From assembly GCA_035771175.1 (NCBI GenBank), contig CM069593.1, forward strand, positions 13,777,908 to 13,841,907: 64,000 nucleotides of DNA, read 5' to 3'. The stretch is from Paratinospora sagittata. Taxonomy: Eukaryota; Streptophyta; Magnoliopsida; Ranunculales; Menispermaceae. A program made the position numbers and the translations under genes. Within the stretch, counting starts at the first letter, position 1; every line of letters starts with the position of its first letter. The notes beneath the pieces were generated by a model. It saw only the letters and a list, made by a program, of their open reading frames with translations, ran no database searches and was not told the DNA's origin. This document shows, in pieces, positions 1 to 13,000 of the stretch.

Positions 1-1549
1 TGACTCAGGGTTCCATAGTCGGAAAGCCTTAACTCATTCACTAAAGCCCATGAAAATCGCTTTCCGGGACCTAGGATCCAGTTTGGATTCCTTCACATGG
101 AAATATGCAGTGCATCTAAAAATGCGCAGAGAATTATAATCTGAAACGAGTTGTCCAGACCATACCTCCTTGGGAGTTTTGCCATCTAGTGTTGTTGCCA
201 GAAGTCTATTGATGATATAAGAGGCATATGACAAAGCTTCAGCCCAAAATGCCTTGCTCAGTCCAGAATGAGATAACATGCAGCGAACTTTATCTACCAA
301 AGTACGATTCATGCGTTTAGCAACACCGTTTTGTTGTGGCGTGCCCGGTACTGTGAAATGTCTAACTATCCCTTCATTCTCACAAATTTTCTGAAATTGG
401 TCTCACTTGTATTCTCCTCCATTATCAGATCTGAGCCTCTTTATCTTCCTTTCCGTTTGGGTTTCTACCATTTTCTTCCATATAAGAAAGATATCTAGCA
501 CTTCATTTTTATGCTTCATGGTATAAACCCAAACATAGCGTGAGAAATCATCAATGAAAGTAACAAACCAACGTTTACCTCCCAATGAAGCATTTTGAGA
601 GGGTTCTCAAACGTCGGTATGAACATAATCAAATGTTCCTTTTGTGCGATGGATTGCAGTTCCAAACTTGACTCTCGTCTGCTTGCCTAAGATACAGTGC
701 TCGCAGAAGTCAAGTTTCCCGGTCTTTGCACCTTTCAGAGAACCTTGCTTTATCAAGGTTTGAAGAGCCTTCTCTCCAACATGTCCGAGCCGCATGTGCC
801 AAAGTCGGGAAGTGTCCGATGAAACATCATTAGAACTGGTGCAAGCTGATACACTTCCGATTACTGTGTGTCCGTCAAGGAAATAGACATTTCCTTTCTG
901 AGTACCCTTCATGGCCAAGAGTGCTCCACGTACAACCTTCAAAACTCCACCTTCAATGGTTACCTTGTAACCGCTGGAATCAAGGACTCCTAGTGATATC
1001 AGATTTTTCATCAGATCTGGGACATATCTGACTTCCGTGAGTCGTCTTGTTGTACCGTCATGCATCTTTAGGCGTATAGTTCCAATACCCTTTGTTTGGC
1101 AGGACTCCTCCATCAAACTCATCCAGTTTTGAGAACCAACTTCTATTCGGGCACATATGATAGGAACATCCAGAATCTAATATCCATCTATCATACTGAT
1201 TGTCTATAGATGAAACCGAGAATGTAGAAGCTTCTTCAGCCTTCTTCTTCAGGTAGAGTCGGTTCTCTACCCTTTTCTTCATGTACTTGTCCTCCAGTTT
1301 CTTCCAGAGACTTGTTGTCATAGTCTCTTTCATGACAAAGTACTTCTGATCTTTTGCCAAACAGAGTCTGATTGTTCCACAAGCTTGACGATTTACGAAA
1401 TTCTAATCATCATCGGACATATCCTTGGGCTTGGTTTCCAAGGCGATATGTGATCATTCCTGGAATAATAGATCTTGAACTTCGCATTGCCACATGCCAA
1501 AGCTGTTGGTGCCGTTGAATTTCTCCACCTCGAACTTTGCGTTGGACAT
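1..1549 (-). pseudogene. copia A gag-pol remnant (gag, protease, integrase)
   Basis: Broken polyprotein on the minus strand. The likely gag start is the ATG at 1547-1549 (SNAKFEVEKFNG-like N-terminus). The reading then hits breaks near 1400-1470, runs to about 1245 (KKRVENRLYLKKK) and jumps straight to the protease region, so the middle of gag including the zinc knuckle is deleted. The protease motif WILDSGCSYHMC is intact near 1155-1185. GAG-pre-integrase follows at about 680-830 (LWHMRLGH, CEHC). Integrase pieces lie at 403-606 and 34-312 and are separated by frameshifts and stops. It cannot make a polyprotein. Confidence 0.85.
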
Positions 1550-1799
1550 CGAACTTCTTTGCCAAAGCCTGTTTGTGCTTGGGATTTCCTCCGCCATCAA
1601 GACCGAAGATATATATGACACCTCAAAGTGCTTGGAAAATGATAAACAACTCCAACTATGCTATATCAATAACTTAGGAGCTGAATCTGCAGAAATTGAT
1701 TGCACGGTTGCGTCCAGAATGGTCGAAAATGGTGGAAACGAGTATGACTTTACTGAAATCAGACGAAAAATGAGCCGGATATGGTTGGTCAACCGAAAA

Positions 1800-2080
1800 T
1801 GGATTCGGTCAACTGTCGGGCCGAAACGGGCTGGGCCAGATGAATAGAGTCGGGCCGAAAAGGTAGAGTGCGTGGGCTGGGCCGGATGAACAGTGTCGGG
1901 CCGGATGAACAGTGTCGGGCCGAACTGGATCGGTAGGAATAGTATCGGGCCGAAGGAGCTAGATCGGTAGGAACAGTGTCTGGCCGAAGCGGGCTGGGCC
2001 GGATGAACAGTGTCGGCAGAAACGGATCCTTGGGTCAGAACTTGGATCCGGATTGAATGAACAGTGCTGGGATGAACAAA
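1800..2080 (-). repeat. tandem repeats in copia A leader
   Basis: Degenerate repeats of a roughly 20-bp unit with core GGGCCGGATGAACAGTGTC on the plus strand lie between the LTR/PBS and gag. The same repeat class is more extended in copia B (24970-25215). I see no coding content. Confidence 0.7.
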
Positions 2081-2309
2081 AACGTTGTACAGGGATCAAA
2101 CTTTGATCGGCTCCTGGGAACTCGTTTCTTGTCCGTTTTTCTCGCCGTTTATTGCGTTGGACTCCTGGAAACAAGAGCTACCTCCACGGGTGATCAGAAA
2201 ACAGTTCCGATCACTTTTACAGAATCTCAAAAAATTTGACGCAGTCTCGAAAAATTTGACAGAGGGTCCGTTTTTCTTCCAAAGCTTAACCTCGGCTCTG
2301 ATATCAATT

Positions 2310-2715
2310 TGTTATACAAAATCGTGGTAAAGTATGAAAGAAATATAAGACAACAATATTTAACGTGGTTCGGTAAATTACCTACGTCCACTGAAGACAG
2401 CAAACTTGTAATACTTCACCCTTAGGTGGATCTTACAGATTGGATTTCTTGAATTAGTTCTCTCAGAATAGATCTCAGAAATTGACTTTCAAGAATGAAG
2501 TTAGGCTCTATTTATATGAGTATTTAGGGGTATTTTTATAATTATAAATATTAAAATATAATATATATTTAATATTTTAATACCCTTTCGGCGCTCATAA
2601 AACGACGCAGAATGCGCCATTCCCTTTTGTTTCAGCCGCCCACTTGTCTCCCATTGTCAGCCTTCAGCGGCCACTTATCTGCCACATGGGGTGGTCCCCG
2701 CAGAGAGCAAAGACA
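2310..2715 (-). repeat. 5' LTR of copia A with adjacent PBS
   Basis: On the plus strand it begins TGTTATAC and ends AAGACA, about 406 bp with TG...CA ends. Next to it, at 2296-2307, is the complement of a tRNA-Met(i) primer-binding site (gctctgatatca, one mismatch to the usual TGGTATCAGAGC), which proves minus orientation. It contains the block AACGTGGTTCGG that is shared with the other copia LTRs here. The right end is inferred: laccase codons resume at 2716. Confidence 0.7.
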
Positions 2716-3448
2716 AAGGAGACATTGTTCACAGAGGCTGCGAACATGGACCCATTGGGCCCTTGGCAAGTGTGGTTTTCCGGACATGGGTTGGTGCCAA
2801 GTCCGACGGTGAAGAAGAAGCGATTGTCGACTTTCTTGGGAACATTTGCAGGGAATTCCGGCGAGGCTAAGCTTCGGAATTTGTTGGTGAAGTTGGTTGC
2901 GAAGGCAGTGTCGTTGAGGGAAGGAAGGGTGGGTAAGAAGAGTGTGAGGTTCTAATTTGAGTTTGATTCTGATTGGTGATGATGATAATGGAGGATGGCG
3001 GCCACGGTGGAATTGTCGAAGGTTCCTTGGCCGGTGACGTAGGGACGAGCGGCCATGAGGAAGTTTCCGGTGGCGGGGTGAGGTTTGGTTTTGAGGAGAA
3101 TGTTGGTGCTCTGGTCGGGGGTGATGAGGAGGGTGGTGGTGTTGAAGGGCTTTACGTAGACAGCGTCAGCTTCAACTACAGTGAGAGTGCGGTTGGCAAT
3201 GCTGAAGAAGAGCTCATCGTTGAGTGCAGCGTTGATTAAACGGAGGAGAGAGGTCTTCCCGAGCTTCACCTTCAGCTTGAATGTATCTTGTTACGAAAAG
3301 AAAAAAAAAATGTTAATTCCAAAATGAGTTCCCATAACATTATTCTTACACAAAATAATAAGGTGATTTGGGCTCCATAAGATACATGTTCTTCAAACAA
3401 TTTAATTTGGTGTACAAAATTAAATAGAAAGCTGATATGGGTTTTACA

Positions 3449-3770
3449 GTGTGTTTGGTAGCAAAAAAATTTTTTTTTTAAGAAAATAGTATTTTTTAGA
3501 GAAAAAGATTTTGAGAAAATGTACTTTTGAAAAAAAAAATTTATGATTGTTTGGTTGGACATAAATTTTTTTATCATAGTTAGTTATTCGCTAATTATTC
3601 AATTATATAAACTTCTTCAAAGTGCAAAAAAAGTTTTTCATGAAAAAAAAAAAACTTTCACCTTCTTTGTTAAGAAAATTATGATAAAAAAATGGTGGGC
3701 CTAAAAAAAAAAAATTCTTTCTTTTTTTGCCAACCAAATATTAGTTTTATTTTCTGACCTACCAAACACG
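3449..3770. mobile_element. hAT-like MITE in laccase intron 4
   Basis: A roughly 320-bp non-coding, A/T-run-rich insert. Its ends are inverted repeats sharing GTGTTTGGTAG. It is flanked by an imperfect 8-bp duplication (gttttaca at 3441-3448, gttttaga at 3771-3778). TIRs plus an 8-bp TSD fit a non-autonomous hAT element. Confidence 0.55.
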
Positions 3771-4302
3771 GTTTTAGAATTAAAATGCATAATCTAAAGG
3801 CATCCCCTTTCAAGCACCATTAAATCACCTTGAGTAATGTATAAATACAATATAATTAATGGTATGTTGATAAATATGTTCCTATCATTAGAAATGTCAT
3901 TTTAATTAGTATTTTCGCGTTAATTATTATATGGGGTGGTGTTAATTACCTCTAGCCGAGCAGTTATATAAGGGTCCTGGAACTCCGTTAATGGTGTAGG
4001 CATCAGAAACATTGGGACCTCCTCCTGTTTGCAAAGCAGGCGGCTGATAATTGCCTCAGGATCCGCATTAAACCATTCACCTGAGTTAATAAGGATTTAA
4101 TTCAAACTCAAAATCAGACTTTCCCCACATTTAATTAAGTAGAGGATTAATAATTCCTCTAAATTATACTCAAAAATTGATCATGCATGATGTTTGCTCA
4201 CTAACCAAAGATGATGGGCACTTCCTTGTAAGGCTTGGCAAATGGGTAGGGGACATTGGGGTTTGGGAGGATAATAATGGGTCCATAAAGCGTAGATTCT
4301 TA

Positions 4303-4401
<99 letters not shown>

Positions 4402-4584
4402 TCACATATGCAGGCCCATCTGCCCATCCATTTTGAAGCTGCCGAATCCCATGCCTTTTTTCTTTTTCTTTTTTTAATTTCACAATGCATCCTTAATTCA
4501 AACTTCAATCATCTTAATAAATTGCAAGCTACCTACTTATAATTATTCAAGATGAAAGTGATTCATGAGATGAGAATACTTCTA

Positions 4585-4586
<2 letters not shown>

Positions 4587-4639
<53 letters not shown>
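4587..4639. repeat. (TA)n microsatellite
   Basis: About 26 TA units in the intron between laccase exons 3 and 2, directly after the exon 2 splice donor. Likely hypervariable. Confidence 0.95.
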
Positions 4640-4642
<3 letters not shown>

Positions 4643-4799
4643 ATTACCAGTGTATAGTGATATTGTTCTGAACATGATTAACGACTTTAACTACCACTCT
4701 ATCCCCCTCCCTCGCGACAATTCGAGGACCCAGAAATCTTCCATTTACAGTTACAATGCTCTTCGTGTGGCACAGCCTTGTCACGTTCTGCAACTTAAT

Positions 4800-5266
4800 C
4801 TGCAATTTTCAAGGTGGAATATGTATAGGTTTATTTATCATGGTGATCATGGCGGATGAAAGGACCAAATTAAGAGCCAGTTACTGTGCCATGTTATCCT
4901 TGTTATCAGTCATTTTTAAGTATTTTCTCATTTTTAGGAGATTAATGATTATATTTTGCATATATTTATATATTTGAAAGGAAACAAAAGGCAGATTATG
5001 AAGAACAGAGATGGAAGACAAGAAGAAAAGACAGAATTTTGCTGCCATAGTAAGTCATCCTCTTATAAGCTTCAAATATGTAAAATATTCTGCAATCCAC
5101 CGACAAACTTTCTAAGGATGATTTATCAATTGTATAAGTCCAACTACAATGAAAAAATTAACTCCCAAAGGACTAGCTGGGTGCTCTAATAAGCTCATTC
5201 ACCCTTGAATAAAAATAAATGATAAACAGTAAGAAAAAAAAAAAAAGGACTCTTTAGTACAAACTA
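4800..5266. other. non-coding: upstream of laccase relic
   Basis: Should contain laccase intron 1 and exon 1, but no convincing signal-peptide exon was found. Positions 5262-5266 (aacta) are the left target duplication of the solo LTR. The segment before it is probably the original sequence downstream of AVT1. Confidence 0.5.
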
Positions 5267-5930
5267 TGTAATACCCAAACACATGTTCCTTCCATTGATC
5301 TCTATTCTCTCCATCAAGCTATGACCAATTCCAAGACCTTCATCTTTTCCCAAAGAAAAACACACAGCAGCAGAAATGCTCAACATTAATCATCTCTCTC
5401 TAAGTTAAACAAACCCAAACACCATTAAAATCATAACAAAACAACACGCCCGCCATGCCCAGCAAGCTAAGAAAGGCCATATGAGCTGTAAAGGACCAAA
5501 CCAGCATCAGCATAGCCAAAGTGTAATAACCAAAAAAAAAAAAAGAGGATGTCAAACAAGATCCGGAAATCCCGCCGACATGTCGCCGGGAATCTCGCCG
5601 ACATGTCACCGGAAACCTCGCCGAGATCTCGCCGAAATTCCCGGATCTCGCTCTCTAAAACCAAACGCACAACTCTCACCCGCTCGAAACCCTCTTCTCT
5701 TTTCTTCCTTCTCATCTTGCCGCTGCAACTCCTCCAGATCTCGCTGTCGCCGCCTTCCTCCTCTTCTCCGCCACATATCTCGCCTCTCTTCCCTCCTCCG
5801 CCGCGGATCTCGCCGCCGCACTCTTCTCCGCCACTGATCTTGCCGCACTCTGTCTTCACTTCGCCGATCTCTCGCTCCCGATCTCTTGCTCACGGTCTCT
5901 CACTCTCGATCTCTGCATCTCGCCCTCACT

Positions 5931-5961
<31 letters not shown>

Positions 5962-8900
5962 CCTTCTCTTCTTCTCTTTTCCTCCCCTGTTTTTCTTCCC
6001 TTCCGCCTGCAACCCATTTGTTTTTGTTTTATGTTTTCTTTTTTCTTTTTTCTTTTTCTTTTCTCTTCTTTCCTGCAACTGATTTGATTTTTTTTTATTT
6101 TTTTTATTTTTTTTTCTTTTTTTTTCTTTTCTTTTACACAACTATCAATGTTATATAATATATATTCCTTATTTTTGAGCAACTAAAATGTTGTATAATA
6201 TATTTATATATATATCATACAAACAATATCACACATACAAGTGTATATTATTTTTTTTAAGCAACCAAAATATTGTATAATATATTTATATGTATATACA
6301 TATATATCATACATACAATACATTATTATTATTTTTTTAACATTGCAATTCAAGTATTATTAATTTTTAAGCAACCAAAATGTTATATATTATGTTTATA
6401 TATATATCATACATACAATACATTATTATTATTTTTTAACATTGCAATTCAAGTATTATTAATTTTTAAGCCACCAAAATGTTATATATTATGTTTATAT
6501 ATATATCATACATACAATATATAATATATTTACATGTATCATACATTTTTTTAACCAAGTGTTATTAATTTTTTTAGCAACCAAAATGTCATAATATATA
6601 TATATATATATATATACTTAGTTTAAACATCCAACCACTATATATATACATGTATATGTATATATCTCGACACTCATAATTGAGTAATTATATTAACAAA
6701 CGTAATATACGTGTACAGGTTGAGTACTACGCGTGATGAGGAATTTACGTGATTTGGAAATTAGCGATTCAGGTAGGAATGATTCTAGGCCTTCATACTA
6801 TTTTATTTGATATATAGATAGGAATGTTAAATTAATTAGGTCTATAGTATTATTAGATTGCTTATGCATGCCTATTGTACATAATTATATGTATGCAATG
6901 TTGAGATTGTTTAACCATGATGATATGTGTGTTAACATGATTTTTATTCTAATCAAATGATAATTGGATGCATGAAGTTCATGTGGTATATAAATTATAA
7001 TGCTTCATAATAAAATGCATGATTTGGAATATTGGAATAGTGAATGAGTGAACACTATTATAATTGATTTTGTAATATAATGCCATGTGTAGTGGAGTTG
7101 TATATGTTTTACGAATACACTTAATATCGTGTTTATATCGTACGTATAGCGTGACATCACTAAAGAACACGATTAAGATAAGAATCACACATATGGGGCA
7201 GTTATTCTAAGGAATATCGCCAATGTTCCAATTTTTATCTTTGGGCTGTGCCACCCTGAACGGTGGACGTGATGAAACTATAGACTCAAACAATCTAATG
7301 TTGCAACGATTAATGTGTGAAACTTGTTTGTAATGTTCTTGTGTATGTATCACAATAAAATATTTGTGAATTGTTTAGATGACCCACTGGGCTTTCAAGC
7401 TCACCCTTATTTTTATATGCAGGTGCTTAGGAGAATAAAATTGCGAGTTCGTGACATAGTGCAGAGTAGTAGGGGTGGGTTAAGTAATTAGTATTATGGG
7501 ACTGAAGGTTTTTATTTAATTTTTAAAGGTTTATTATTCAGACGAATTGTATTGAAAATTGGAATTCAATGAATATTATTATGGTCAGTAAAGAACTTGT
7601 GATTCATTTTACGTGTGAATGCCTTAGAATAGAATTCATTAATTCTATTTGATGATTATATTTTAATGTTGTGTCCATAATGGATGGACAAGGGCAAGTA
7701 CCCTATGATGAAGATAAGGATTGTATGAAAATTTAAATGTATTCGTTTATCTTAATCAGTGAGTTGATTGGAAGAATATAAACACATAATTTTGCAAATT
7801 TTATTATTTATAAAATGGTTATGGGTTAAGATAGGCGGATACGAGTAACGTCCCGATTTTCGGTGATATATTTTGTCACGACGCCCATGACGTAGGCTGA
7901 CGTCATGACCGGCACAGTATACTATACACTGTACATACCCATATACAGTATATAATACACTGTCAGCCTTCACGTATTCTCTCAAATCCTTCCCAAATCT
8001 ACAGAATTTTTTTTTTCTTTTTATACCACAAATCAAATCACATCAACTATCTATATAGATAATCATTCCACTCACATTCATTCCATTCATTCCACAAATT
8101 AAATTCTCACCTGATGATCAATATCTATGATCATCTCATTCCATCCTCTCAAGCATTATCTAAGATTACCACAACCCATCTAGGTGATAATACATCACAA
8201 TTTCATTTCCTCATTTAATATCTTAAGCTATATATATGCCCACACATCCCATCTACATGATAATACGTATATATATAACGTGTGATAAGTATACATATCA
8301 AAATAACAAAAGCTATTTCCTCCAAGCCAACATACACATACCAGACTCACTCACGGAGTTTCCTTTTCCCTTCGACTCAATACCTGAAATATTGGAGGAA
8401 TTAGGGTGAGCAAACAACAGCTCAGTGAATATAGTTCTTGAGATGGCAATTATATACATTTAAAGAAATATGACATTTAAACTCATTTCAAACATTTATT
8501 CAACACATGCATCGTTCAACGAATATATCATACATGTCAACAACATAAATTTCATGCTTTTCAATCATACAATGCACAATCTCTCTCCTCCGCAATGCAT
8601 GAGAGCGGGTCTAACCCTTGTATGGCCGTACAAGGTAGCCACAACCTCTCATTACCCAAGTAACAGTCATTTCAAGGGTCGCAACCCTTGTTAGGACAGG
8701 CCACTGACAATGAGGACTCGCAAAACCTCATCCGGGTCTAATTCCTAACGAAATGACGATGAGGAATCGCAAAGCCTCATCATTACAAACTCCACATGCT
8801 AAAAACAGTTTGCATGATCCATAAAACTCAATGCAGTTGTAATATCACATGCATACAATCGAACAGTTTATATGCGTACAATGCCATACAAAAACCAAAT

Positions 8901-9716
8901 CAAGAGAACTATACTCACAGTACAACACGTTCAACTTAAACCCAATCATCGTTGCTTTCGAGTCCAGCTCCAAGTTAAATCCAATTAATTTCACCTGTTA
9001 TAATCACTCCATGATTCAATTTCATGTATTCAGATCTATTTACATCTTTAATGTCTCAACTCACTTCAAATCACTACTAATAAATCCATTTAGGACTCAA
9101 AAGCAGTTATCTCGTTTCTATAAACTCAAACCGAGGTTTCATTGGGTTCACATCACTGGTCACATCACTGTGCACAGTACGATTCACATCACTGATCAAT
9201 GTCACTATTCACTATTCACTGTGACTATTCACTGTGCACTATTCACTGTGCACTATTCACTATTTTACTGTGCACTATTCACTATTCACTATTCATTACT
9301 ATTCATCCGAAAGATGTATATTGTATTAAAATTGTCAAACGGTCTCCAAAACGCATGAAATCGAATCTAACCACAGATTCGAAGTCCCGACAGTCCAGGG
9401 AGTGTTTTTCTACCTTCCTAGCTGATTTTTTATTCACGTTGGGGTCAAAACCCTAATTTGTCAAAACGCCGTAAAACGGCTCCAATAGTCAAAATCACTC
9501 CCCTAAAATCATCACATCTAGCTTAGATAGTAATTTTACGAAGAAATAGCGTGAAAATCACTTACCGACGGTCCGAATTTCATTCGAATCGCGCTTCCCC
9601 GTTTTCTTCTTCTCCTCCTTCTCCGTCTTCCTCTCTGCTTCTTTCTTTCCCGAAACTTCTGCACCTCCTTTCTTATCTTTTCAATTTTTTTTATTTTTTT
9701 TTTATTCCATACAAAA

Positions 9717-9763
9717 TACTGTTCATTTGGTACTGTTTACTGAATAGTACCAAATGAACAGTA
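9717..9763. repeat. perfect 18-bp inverted repeat in LTR
   Basis: Left arm 9717-9734 (TACTGTTCATTTGGTACT) and right arm 9746-9763 are exact reverse complements with an 11-nt loop. The same hairpin occurs in the other LTR at 16206-16252. Confidence 0.95.
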
Positions 9764-9860
9764 ACTTTAATCTTATTTTAAATTTTCTTCCTTTATTCAT
9801 ATTTTTCTTCTTCTATACACTCAATCCACATAATTCAACTCCAAACTAAGCACCATACAC

Positions 9861-10045
9861 ACGTATATTTGGCTCATACGTCTAAACTACGTGTATTATC
9901 ACGCGTATATTTAGCTCCTACGTATAAAATACGTGTATTAACAAACATATAATGAGCTCCAATACATAAAATACGTGTATTAACAAACGTATATTGAGCT
10001 CCTATATATAAAATATGTGTATTATTCATCTCGATATACGTGTAT
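9861..10045. repeat. degenerate tandem repeats of about 42 bp in LTR
   Basis: Four to five copies of a unit containing acgtatat...gagctcctacgtataaaatacgtgtatta, rich in ACGT cores. Repeated in the second LTR at about 16350-16534. Confidence 0.75.
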
Positions 10046-10084
10046 GCCAACGTATGTATTTACGTAAATTTACGGGGTGTTACA

Positions 10085-13000
10085 ATCTCCCCAACTTAAG
10101 GAATTTCGTCCTCGAAATTTAGAAAGGACGATTTCTCAAGTGATGCTCAATCCCAGAAAACTGCTCCGCATGTTATATTTTCGCTTCCATGTTTGCTCTT
10201 CTTAATACATAGTATCCTCCCCAACTTAGAGTTGAGTTATATCCATAACATATATGGAATCCTACTGATATTTCCTCAACATCAATAGACACTATTCGAA
10301 CACTTAGAGCAAATCGGTAGGCCAATGGACCTATCCTATCAAGGATCTTTAATGGTCCAACAAATCACGGTGCGAGCTTTCTTTTCATTCCAAATCTCAT
10401 TTTGGCCTTTTGGTAAGACCCTTAGCAAAACTGAGTCAGCCACAATACACTTCAAGGCCTATATACCAACCCTGTGTATTGAATAAGATCATGTGGAACC
10501 AATAACAATAACTCCATACTTTCAAATCAACAAGTTGGAGATCTATAAGGCTTATGATCAAGTGCCATCGTTATGCTATTATCATAGTTGCTTATACACA
10601 TAAGTTTACACACATAAAGTATTCCTTCCAATGTTCACCAAAATTCAAGCATACCAGACCCGAGCATGCTCGCAAGCATCAAAATCATTCTCTCAGTCTG
10701 TCAGCCAGTCTGAGAATAAAATATCACACTGAGAAGGAGATGAGTACCAAATCGAGTCTGCATCATATATCAGATCTCGACACAATCTTCGGATCTTAAT
10801 CCGACATGACAAATATCTGAGTACTCCCATAAAATCTCCCTATCTCACACATATACAATCTGCTCAGTCTATCAAAAGAATTTTGGTGTTCATTGAAAGA
10901 ATACGCAGACTTATCAGTCCATTAATGGTTATCCAAATAGTATCATTTCTACCCAGAACCCATAAGATACCATTTGAATCCCATCTTCATTTAACACAAT
11001 CGATATTACCAAGTTCATAATCTTTCATACTGATATCATACTCACCTCATCATAATTTTTACTATCTGAATAGGAGTAGCAATTAGCTGAATATGCATCC
11101 GAGCACAAATATCAACACATGGAGTAATAGAGAGTACACTCATAACTGTAACTCTCATTCACAAACAATCTCCATTTATGGCTAACTGATAGATACTACT
11201 TCAGTTTCAGCATGTTTCCTGCTCAATGCCTCAGCAACATATTGGCCTTTCCCAGGATAATAATGCAATATAAAATCAAATCCTTCGGGAATTCTTGCCA
11301 CGTTTATTACCTCATATTCAGTTTCTTGCCGTTCAAATAATTACTTCAGACTCTTAAAAGCTGAAGATAATGTGACCTTTTTATTATAGAGGAAATGCTC
11401 TCATCAATTCAAAATAACTACCAACAAAATTCACGCTCAGGATAGTTATTCTTGTACACTACCAAATATCTGGAAACACAAGTAATTAACCTATCCTTTT
11501 GTGTCAATGCAAAATTCAAATCTGGACGTGATATTCATCAATCACAATTACTGCCAGATTCTGAACCTAGTAACAACATTTCATACTGTGAAAGCTTTCC
11601 TCATACACAACGGTCCACACAGTACTCACCATTTGTCTGGTTGAGTTTCGTGAGCGGAACAGATAGCTTCAAGGATCTTTCCACGCACTTTCTATAACAT
11701 ACAACTAATACCAGAGAACTTATGATTTCCATCATTTACATCAGTTTTAACAGTTCTATGATCACTTTGACCTTCGCAGTATCCTTAAAGATATGATTTA
11801 AACTAGTCATGTGATCCAAATTCCATTATATTCAAAATTCATCTTCATCGAGCTTGGCACTTAATCGGTGTTCTCTCAGTGACTACAAGATAATTCCGAG
11901 GTGCTATTCATGCTCCTCTCATTTTCTTGGGACAATTTCATATATCATCATCGAAGACTATGTAATAATCAAGATATGGTTCATATTCCCACTGCATCAA
12001 TCTTATAAACGTGATTGACACATTAATCCAGGTTACCAAAATATCATAATATCCATATCTTGTCTTAAAACAGTCTGCATTACATCCTTTTCTCGAAGTC
12101 TTAACTGATGGTGCCTAGATCTCAAAATGATCTTAAAGAAAAGTTGGCACTATTTAGTTAATCGAATTCGACCATCTATCCATGGTAAAGGATATTCATT
12201 CGTTGTTGTTACCTTGCTCAGGTACCGGTAATTCATACGGAAACATATTTCACTATACCTTCTTTCCATCTTATCACAAATGCTCTTCAAGGTGGCATAT
12301 CAAGGATAATAAATCTTTTGTTCATTACCACATTTATGTACACCTTAAATTCTCACAATTCCTCAAGTACTCGTTATATGAAGATATGGAGTGCAGGTAG
12401 CAATTTTAATACTTCATCAGAGAATACTCCAATATACCAGCTCACCACATGAAGTTTAATCAACTGTATGCCTTATTACGGTACTCTAAATGGCTTTGTA
12501 CTAGCCATATTCTCCATGTCCTCGTCAATAACTAGCTTATCTTAGAGAGACAATTTTGAGGGTATAAATTTCTCGAGATTCAAAATGAGAATTTTTCACT
12601 TATTCAGAATATTACTTCTTTTCTGAGCGACGGTCCACCTGGCATGAGAAGTGACCAACCAATCATACCCACAAAGCATCCACTTCCAACAATGTCATAT
12701 TCTAAAGTCCATAATTACTTGATGATCCTCCTATTTATTCCACATATTATTTGTTAACCATATCAAGGTTGATTCTTTCTCCTGTCGACATACTCACAAT
12801 CAATGATACATTATTATAACAGAAGGTAATACAATTTGTCTATCATATCACCAGAGATAAATGACCAGGTAGATCCAACAATACAATCAAAATATACACA
12901 ATAACAAAATGTTGATCATACATGTTATCAACGTCTTACTACTCTTTGGATCTGGTCTTGTATTATTTTAATTTATTCTCTCAAATCTGGTGGAGTCACA

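Larger units (their letters stand above)
1..2715 (-). mobile_element. Ty1/copia retrotransposon A, 5' part (runs off left edge)
   Basis: Decayed copia element read on the minus strand. From high to low coordinate it shows a 5' LTR (2310-2715), a primer-binding site, a repeat-rich leader, a gag remnant, protease and integrase. RT, RNase H and the 3' LTR should lie left of base 1. The coding part closely matches copia B (21023-25954), starting inside the integrase C-terminal region. The right end falls in laccase exon 5: laccase coding sequence resumes directly at 2716, so the element inserted into that exon. The outer LTR end at 2715 is inferred from the TG...CA rule and the resumption of laccase homology. 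Confidence 0.85.
7874..10084 (-). repeat. 3' LTR of nested gypsy-related element
   Basis: Direct-repeat partner of 14363-16573. It carries CACTATTCACTGTG microrepeats (about 9200-9300), an 18-bp perfect hairpin (9717-9763) and tandem repeats near its inner end (9861-10045). No protein-coding content is credible. Confidence 0.92.

Noticed and set aside
1494..1847. 117-codon plus-strand frame
   Set aside because: Antisense to the copia A gag start and leader.
5549..6182. Long open frames in both strands of CT-rich DNA
   Set aside because: Low-complexity (TTC)n and CGCCG repeats in the solo LTR; they encode Ser/Leu/Phe or Arg/Glu runs only. The same holds for 52189-52602 and 60727-61308.
9200..9300. 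CRISPR-like array of CACTATTCACTGTG repeats
   Set aside because: Units are contiguous without unique spacers and lie in a plant LTR: a simple tandem repeat.
8849..9757. 169-, 85- and 68-codon frames repeated at 15338-16246
   Set aside because: They lie inside non-coding LTRs; the repetition reflects LTR duplication, not gene duplication.
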